A stretch of 64,000 bases of DNA, from assembly GCA_932294295.1 (NCBI GenBank), contig OW028573.1, positions 60,861,829 to 60,925,828 of the forward strand, given 5' to 3'. The notes below the pieces were generated by a model. It saw only the letters and a program-made list of their open reading frames with translations. It made no database searches and was not told where the DNA came from. Positions 51,201 through 60,200 of this stretch are shown piece by piece; the stretch's first letter is position 1, and every line of letters starts with the position of its first letter. Source of the stretch: Alitta virens (Eukaryota > Annelida > Polychaeta > Phyllodocida > Nereididae). The translations under genes and the position numbers were made by a program.

Positions 51201-54200
51201 TGTGCCCCTGCAGGTCTTTGTTCTTATGTTGTAAATCAATTTATATATTAATACTCCTTCTTTTGTTTTTTGTCTGAGTATTTTCTGTCCATCTTGAATC
51301 ATAAGGTCAACAAACTTGTTCACATTAGAATGCTGTTTTGTTTTAATGACATATTTTTGCAAATAGCATATATACTTAACTCAGCTATTAAAGATAGTAT
51401 TGCATCAGTTCCAATCAACAATCTATTGTTTCTTTTCACATATTCAGTGCCATCTACTGGTCTGAAAATGATGCGAGTGGTAAAGGACACATCATGCATT
51501 CATTGATGGATGGACGACAAGTGTCATCTCTTTTTTACGACAATAAAATCCCAAAACTTCACCGTCGCAAAAGAGTAGCACAGGTGAGTGAACTCTGGTG
51601 CTGTGACATCTTCAGTGTATAAAATAGACATACAATGTTTTAAATTGTGCATGATAAGCTACATTCACATATATCTGTTCCCATTTGCGTATGACTGTAC
51701 GTTAAAAATAAACTGTAAATTTCATGTATCATTCACATTTTGTTCATCAAAATTGGTTTTTAATTTCTATCTCTATGCTCCCCAGCAGCGACAATGTTTT
51801 TCTCTTGGGGGAGTCTCTTCATTCATATGATCTTTTCCTGATGTCTTGCCATATCATTTCATCTCATCAAACCATCTTTTTCACTGTTCTTACATGAAAT
51901 AAATAAAAGTACACATAATCATAAGGAAAAGGATCTACATAAATATGGCTTTATGGTGACAGACATACATGATTGATCATTTTATTGCAGCAAGATGCAA
52001 TATGAACTTCATAGATTTTGTCATGTCCACTGCAAAGTTATTTAAATGATAGAATTGATATCCGATGATTTTGTGTATTTTGCAGCATACTTGCAATTGC
52101 CCTAGCATGAGTGTGAGCAATGTCTTTGACATCGATCACTCTAAGAAGGACCTGAGTGAACTTTACGTTGTAGAGGGCAGCACGGGGAGTATTTGGGCCT
52201 CGGATCCTGATGGCTGCATGTGTCGTCTTGTCGTAAATGGAACTGGTAAATTGCTTTTATTTTTGTCATAATGAGATAAACTAAGTTAACTCTGAATTTA
52301 GAAAGTCTATAATCAGCTGATGTATCATCACAAGCCTCGCTACATAATTGCCAACGTGATGGGCCTAATAAAACTGAAGTGAATTTGATACTTGTGGTTG
52401 CTATTTTAATACTCTGCTTTTACAGGTGTTGCTGCTGATTCCCTCGCTGTTGACCACCAGCGTTTATACTGGTCAAATGAAAAAGAAAAAGTCCTTTACA
52501 GTGTGGATAAAAGAACTGGTCAAGGTCTTGTCAGGGATGAAGTTGGTGACATCAAACAAATCATTGCCTATGGATCTCACCTGCAACCATTACCTGGTTT
52601 GTATATAATATTTCTCAGGTTTTTAGGGTCAAAATTATTTGTTAACATTAATGACAGTAGCTGTTTGTGTCAGTACTCGTTTGATATACTTGTGATATGT
52701 GCTATACCGGTGTATCCTCGGATAATCTGTAATCTGAGGCATAGATAAAACATTTTGTTCTGTTGCAAAACAAGTGGTTCTGGAGCTAACGTGATCTCTA
52801 ATTTCTTATCTAGATCTTCACTGTCTGGTTCCAAGTGGATATCAAGATAAACCTCAACTTAAAGCTCGTACAAGCAGTAGCCTAATTCTGCAATTAGCGC
52901 CCTGGTATCCCGTTCAAGAGTGTCAGGGAATTAGTCTACCAACCACTACATATACCGTGCATTATCGAAAACTTGAGAATCCGCAAGACACAACATCATG
53001 CACTGATGAGGCTGTGACATGTCTCACTAAGGTAGGGTATGATTTTGATGATACGTTGATGTGGTAACACTGGTGTTCGTTACAACGGTTGAAATGGAAC
53101 TTGGACTAAGACCGCCTGATGATTAAGGCAGATTAAATATAGCATCAGACTTCAACCCACATTTTGTGTTCCAGCCAAAACCGCCTTGGCATGGAAAACA
53201 ATTTTCTGCACCAATGGTGGTCTCAGTGGAGATGTTATTAATTTGTAAAAAAAAGTAACAATGAAACCAAAAATGACTCTCTTTAATTATGCTCTTAATC
53301 TAGAATTTCTGCAACAATAATAACTTAATACTTTCTACAGCCTCCCGTGTATGACCTAGAAGTCCTTCTAGATCAGCTGGAGCCTTATGCCTTTTACCTG
53401 GTTCAAGTGTCAGTTGGAAATTACTACACCACCCACAGGTCCAACCTATCAGCAGAACCTCCTGGAACACCTGTCATATTCCGAACTCAAGAAGGAGGTA
53501 ATAATTTAATATCTAGTCTCTCTATTATCTGCAGTATCATAAAAAATATAAATCAAAAAGTTATGAATATAAAGTTGTATCTTACCAGCATGGACTCTGA
53601 TTATGAGTGTCATAGATAGATTTGTATTGAAGCGCCGGCAGATCAAGTTTTATTAATTCTGGCACTATATAAGGAAATTAGCCTTATCATACTTTAATCA
53701 AATAGTAAAGTGTTATTGCCAGCAAAGACCTGATTATGGTTAAGATAAATTTGCATTAAAATTTCAATAAGCAATAGAACAACACAGAGCATAGAATTTT
53801 TTCGGTCAGATAGATACCCAAGATTTTTCATGAGGCCAGTTAATACTGAATATTAATTAATATATCCTGAATGTCTTCCTCTTCCAGTACCTTCACCAGC
53901 TAGAGATGTCCAGACGTCGACGCTGAGCCCTGAAAAAATCCGCGTTTTGTGGCAACCTCCTTTGCATCCACATTCGGCACCTGAAGATGTTCTTTACCAT
54001 GTGAAATGGCGCACAAACTCTGTGGAAAGAGGTCACCTAGAGGTCACATCAGACATCCTCATGTTTGATCAGAAAAAGATGTTGCTGTATACAGATATTG
54101 AGGCACTGAGGCCTCAGACGGTCTACAACTTTTCAGTAAGATATTCCATTATTTGAATCGATCAAAGATTTTCGAACTCGTTTTAATACTGAAGAGAATC

Positions 54201-57200
54201 GAAGTGTGACAACTTAACTGTTATACGGTTTTAATAATGGATTTGTTGAATTGGCAGGTGTTAGCCTATGACAAGTACAAGAAAGGACACAGTTCAAGTA
54301 CATGGGCATCAGCAGAAACGTATCATAATCCAGGTCAAATATCAATGTTGGACCATGGATCGGATTATATTCAGATCGAATGGCAGTCTCCCAGTGATGA
54401 CAGTGTCTTCAGACATACATTCGAAATATCTGAGGTAGGAAATGTAAAATTATTTTGGCGCCATGTTCTTAATGATCACTCTTGAAGGTCAGAAACTATT
54501 GATCACAGTGTGGAAAGATTTATTCTGGGAACTTTTAATTTCAGGTGTCACGCAGATTGCTACAGGGATGGCGAAAGGCTGACAAGTTGCCAATCCATAC
54601 CGAAAACCACACCACATATAACCATACCTTTGTGGGACTAAAATCTCGCACCGAGTATGTAGTGAGGATCAGTGTTATCTACAAGTCTGGGGAGAAACTC
54701 TACTGGCCACATGATCACCGATATACTTTCAAAACTGCTGGTGGGTTTTTGATTTATAGCCCTTAAGAATTAATTTTAAAATTACATGATCTGATTTCCT
54801 AATCTCTAGTACGTATACATAGCATGGATTGTTGTTGATGTTTACGATTATCAGCATACTGTACATGTAAACAAAATGATTGTTTGTTGTCATAAAATGT
54901 ATCATTTTCACGTCTTTCAGCCCTGGGAGAGCCTGATGATCTGACGGTAGCGCTTGGTTCCACATTTGCGACAATCTCGGTTCTGGTGTTGCTGATATCT
55001 GTTTTCCTCTTCATAAGTAAGATTTGTTGATTTTGAATTTCAAGCAGTGATTGTGCCTTCTCTTTGATCAGCCATACATTCCATTTTAGTTTTAAAATTT
55101 GCTCTACATAATCAAAACTCTTCTTGTAGTAAATATTTTTAGGTTGGCATGATCTTTTGTTTACAGCTTGTCGGAAGACAAGAGATCACAAATCAGTGCC
55201 ACTGGACTTTGTTAATCAGGGTCGTCGGAATGATGTGGAACTCGCAACACTGAGGGAACTCCCTAGAGTCGCTACGCAGCAAACTAATGCTCTTTATGCC
55301 ATCAAGTAAGTTTATTTTTGTTCATGATTTGCAAGAAATTAGTGTGTGAACCCAGCCATTACCCATTATCCTGTTTTGATAAAATGTAGAAAATTTCAAT
55401 GAAAGCATGTTCGTAACCCATGTATTTTGTACCTTTGAAAAACTGACATTCTATGAATCAAGCATGCCAGATTGATGGTTTGTTGAGTGCAATTAACCTC
55501 TGTCCTCACTAACTGTTTGTTATGCAGTGGTCCCGAGAAATACAGCAGTTACAGTTTGATTGGGTAAGTCATGTATTTTGTGATTTGCCTTTACTAATTT
55601 CAATATGACTAATTACTGCCTTGCAACCACCTTTGTCCCGTACTGTATATGGAAGTAATTTCCCATTTTAGAGATTATAAAAATTCACATTTTTTCTTGT
55701 TTGTGTCATTAATTGCTTTCACTAATTTACTGAAGCTTTATAGTTACCCATGATTAAACAGTAGCTTTGTTGTATTTTTGAGAATGCATGCAATATTCAC
55801 CTACCCAGTAGCCTATTTACATTTCATCAGTTGGTTTAATGATTTTTCTTTTCAATGTATTGTTGGCCTTGCAAGCATTTGCACACATTTTTTAAATGCC
55901 TCCAATGCCCATTTTCATTATAATTTCTTAATTTTAAATATCATGTAAGGTTTTTGATTTATCATGTGAGGTTTTTGATTTATCATGTAAGGTTTTGTTG
56001 TGCTAATATTATTACATGATGAACAATAGATTTAGTCATCTTCTTATTTGTAATTTAGCATTGTGCCAACTGAAGAAGACATTGCTTCTCTGCCCCACTT
56101 TGGTCGTCATCAACTTATTCTCACGAAGTTCCTTGGGTCTGGAGCTTTTGGTGAAGTATTTGAAGGGTTGGCAGCCAACATACTCAGCGAAGACTCTGGC
56201 AACACCAAAGTTGCTGTTAAAGTTAGTTTCAAAGTTCAATGTTAAAAAAATTTTGATCTTTTATTTATAATGAATGCCCAATTGGTAAATAAAAAAAAGT
56301 TTTTCATTCAGGCCCTGACATATAACAAAGTGTATTAATTTTGTTTTAAAGCAAAAAGATAAGCATTGAGATTGAACTACATAAATACAAAAAATAATTA
56401 AGACAAGAAAAGAAAGATATTTTGTCTTTTCTGATACTTATCTCTTTCCTTGCACACTCTTAATGTATACCACAACTATGACGTATATTCAAGCATCTTT
56501 TGATTGCTAAATCGAAAATGTTGGACTTGAATTTTTCAGACTTTGCGCAAAGGAGCCTCTGATCAAGAAAAGGAAGAATTTCTCAAGGAAGCTCTCCTGA
56601 TGAGCAACTTCAAACATGCACACATCATCAGTCTGTTAGGAGTGTGTCTGGATAATGATCCACAGTTCATCATTCTGGAACTCATGGAGGGTGGAGACCT
56701 CTTGTCCTATCTTAGAGGATCAAGGCCCTCACCTGTGAGTCTTGTTTTTCAAACTGACTGATAACTTAATTTGACGAAGTATTGCCAACTATTGGTGATA
56801 TCATGAACAGATCACTACAATGTTGTCTACTCAGTATTTAGAATTACATATTGTACACAAGTAGAGTTGCGCGTACATTATGTCCAAAACTCAATTAATC
56901 TAGATTTGGGTATAAAAGTATAAAAACCAACTTGCTCACAAGGGGGAGTGCAAGGCGGAGTGCACTTACGGTAGGAGAGGAGGCGCTGTAAGCAGCTTGT
57001 ATAAAAACAAATCATAGTGAACAACAGCAAACATCAACAGAAGCGCAGGTGCTTGGCCGCAACATAAATGATCATTGTTAATTATTGTTAATAGAGAGAG
57101 GTTATAAAGCTGCACATACATTATGCACTAAGTCCAATTAATCTAGTGTGGTGTACAAGAACAACACTGACTGAAACATAAACAACAAAGAATTTCAATG

Positions 57201-60200
57201 ACTTTGTTCTTCTTCAGACACACAACCAAGTATTGGAACTCCAAGACATGGTGCACATCTGCGTCGACGTTGCCAGAGGATGCAAGTACCTGGAAGATAT
57301 GCACTTCGTACACCGAGATCTTGCAGCAAGAAACTGTTTGGTGTCGAGTAAAGACCCTGCGCAAAGTGTTGTCAAGATTGGAGACTTTGGACTTGCAAGG
57401 GACATCTACAAGAATGATTATTATCGCAAGGAAGGAGAAGGACTTCTGCCTGTCAGGTGGATGTCTCCGGAGTCTCTAGTTGATGGTGTATTTACCACCC
57501 ATTCAGATATATGGTAAGTGCATATTATCTCACATTTCATGAAAACGTACATGAAAATAAAATCATTCCCTTACGGTCATATAATATAATAAGTCTTAGT
57601 TACATTTGTAGGGGAAAAATTTATGTTTCCTGACTTTTTCTACTCCCCAATGTATTTTTATTGTATATCAATAAATATTAATACGTACCAATTTAGGCTG
57701 CGCTATAAATATGCTCTGCTGAACAATGCTGAATGCTTTAAGCTTCACTTTCTGTTATTTGGACCATCCCATGTGGCAAACCAAACTTCACTTGATAATT
57801 TGATTGTATTGTTATGTTAATTATTACAGGGCATTTGGAGTACTGATGTGGGAAGTTTTAACTCTCGGTCAACAGCCATACCCAGCAAGGACAAATATAG
57901 AAGTTCTTCATTATGTCAGAAATGGTGGAAGGCTGGACAGACCTGATAATTGCCCTGATGAAATGTATGTGAAATGTCTTGATTTTGTGTAAAAGTAATT
58001 TTGATAATATCTAGTAGTTTTTGTATTCTGAAGCTTGTTATTCTTTGCTATCTCCAGGTACCAATTAATGTTGAAATGTTGGCATTACACACCTGATGAT
58101 CGTCCCACATTCTACTTGATGCTTGACCTTTTGCTTGCGTACAAGGTCAAGGTGGACAGTGAGATGCCACTGCCCAGACCCAGAGGTATGTTGACCACTA
58201 ACGTAGCTTATACTCTTCTGTATTTTTTATTTTGTGTAAGTTTAATGCGCTGCGTCTATAGCTTTTTTAGGTTCTGTGTTACTTTGCCACATTAGTTTAA
58301 TCTATCACATTGTATTAGTTGCCTATCTTAAGTTTTGCATTTAAGCCAATCAAAATTGTGTTAAGAACTGTATACTATGCTGTTAAGTTTTATATTAATT
58401 TTGTATACCCTTATTTTGTTTTGTTATGCCTCATATTTCACTTATTTTTTATCAGAATTCACACTTCTTTTGTGCTATTCGACTCCTGTACCTTTGTGCT
58501 TTATCACATGTCCCTTGTCTTCTGCTAATGTGTGGTTCTTGTGGCAGGGCTTGAGTTTAATGCAACACTAGCAGACAACGACAGCTTGCAGTCTTTCGTA
58601 ATACCCTCTAGTAGCCAGACCTCAAATGTCTATCTATCTATGTCAGGTGAGAAGGGGTGAAGTGTGAATCATTAACAAACTTAGTTATGGCTGTTCCATT
58701 TTATAAAAAAGTGGGGGGGGGGGGGGCGGTGGACCTGAAAATTTTTCAGATAACAGGAGAGGGGGGGGGGGGGTGGTTGACCAGTATTTTCTTAATGTAG
58801 AAAAAGCTGGGGTGTCAAAAATCAGATATCAGGGGTGAAGTGGGGGAGGGTCTAAAAATGTCCAGGTCCACCCCCCCACCCCTCTTTTTTTAAATGAAAC
58901 AGCCCTTAGACACTAACATAATCATTTACTTCACCCTGGTGGCAATGATTGGGACATGGATTTCATTTTCAACTTCAGTCAACAGGGCCAGTTTACTGAG
59001 GTTGGTCACAGCAGTTATCAGGCGAAACCAAAACTGTGTAGCCTGCCAATATTTCTTTCAACCATAGAATCAGACACTGATTTCTTTGCTCCAAGAAAAA
59101 AATATATTAACAAAGAAAAAGAGAATTACAATAGAGAGTATAGCAGTGTTGGGGGTGCATCTACTAATAGTACTTTTATGTAGCATTAATGGGTCCCAAG
59201 AAGCCTGAAATCTCTGCTACCTGGGTTTTTAGAAATGCATGCTGCATGGTGCTATATAGTGGTACATTGTATTTTCGAAAGTTGGTACATATACTTATAT
59301 TTGATTTGCACTTCCTGGTTTAATTCCAACTTTTTCACTACACTGTATATGAAATCTGTCAAAATTATGTGTTTCAGGGCGAAGATCTGAAAATGAAGGT
59401 TTGGAAGCTTCTGGCACTTCTCCTGGACAGGTATATTTCAAGGCTATTTCACAATCATCATTGATGTGCTTATGTGCCAATTTGTATGACATTACATGAT
59501 ATTGCATATGATGATATTTTTTATTGCAGAATTACAGTCTGGGAAGACGAAGTTGCCAGAGCACTGATTCTCAAGGTTACCTTAGACCCTTAGCTACACA
59601 CCCACGCCCCAAGTACCTGGAACTTTTGGCTGAGGGAGACCTTGGTCTCCGAGGACAAGGAGATGGTGCCATCAGTCCTCCTATCACTTACGCTGACTTG
59701 TCTAAAAATACAATTGACTCTGATTTGGACAGTGACAATCCTAGTGCAATAAATAGCGATGCTGTGCCACTTGCAGCTGCGCCAGAAGCACCAGGAATCA
59801 TTTATGCTGAGTTGGACCGTAATAAGAATGGTCTTCACCCTCCAGTGCAGGGCCGACCTCCGCCATCCCCAGCCAGCAGACCTCAGAAGCCAGTGGTGTA
59901 TTCAGACATTGTGCCTAACAAGAGTGGACACAACAGTGACCTTGACTTGTCAAGGATGTCAAGGTCAAATTCAAGTGACCTTGTGTCAAGGTCACCCAGG
60001 CGTCCATCACTCCGAGGCGAAAGGTCACCCTCCACATCACTGGACTCTCTGCTAGCGGCCAACGTGCCATCATGCAGTAGTTGGCAAGACATGCAAAATG
60101 CTGATTCAGACTGTAGCAGCTGGCATAACAGACGTTCGCCTAGCAATAACGTGGTTCTTCTGCCTCCCCCCATGACACCAACAAGGTCCCGGAGTCCCTC

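Noticed and set aside
59759..60055. Overlapping second reading frame in the last ROS1 exon
   Set aside because: Shadow of the real frame; the ROS1 frame has the splice phase and the tyrosine motifs.
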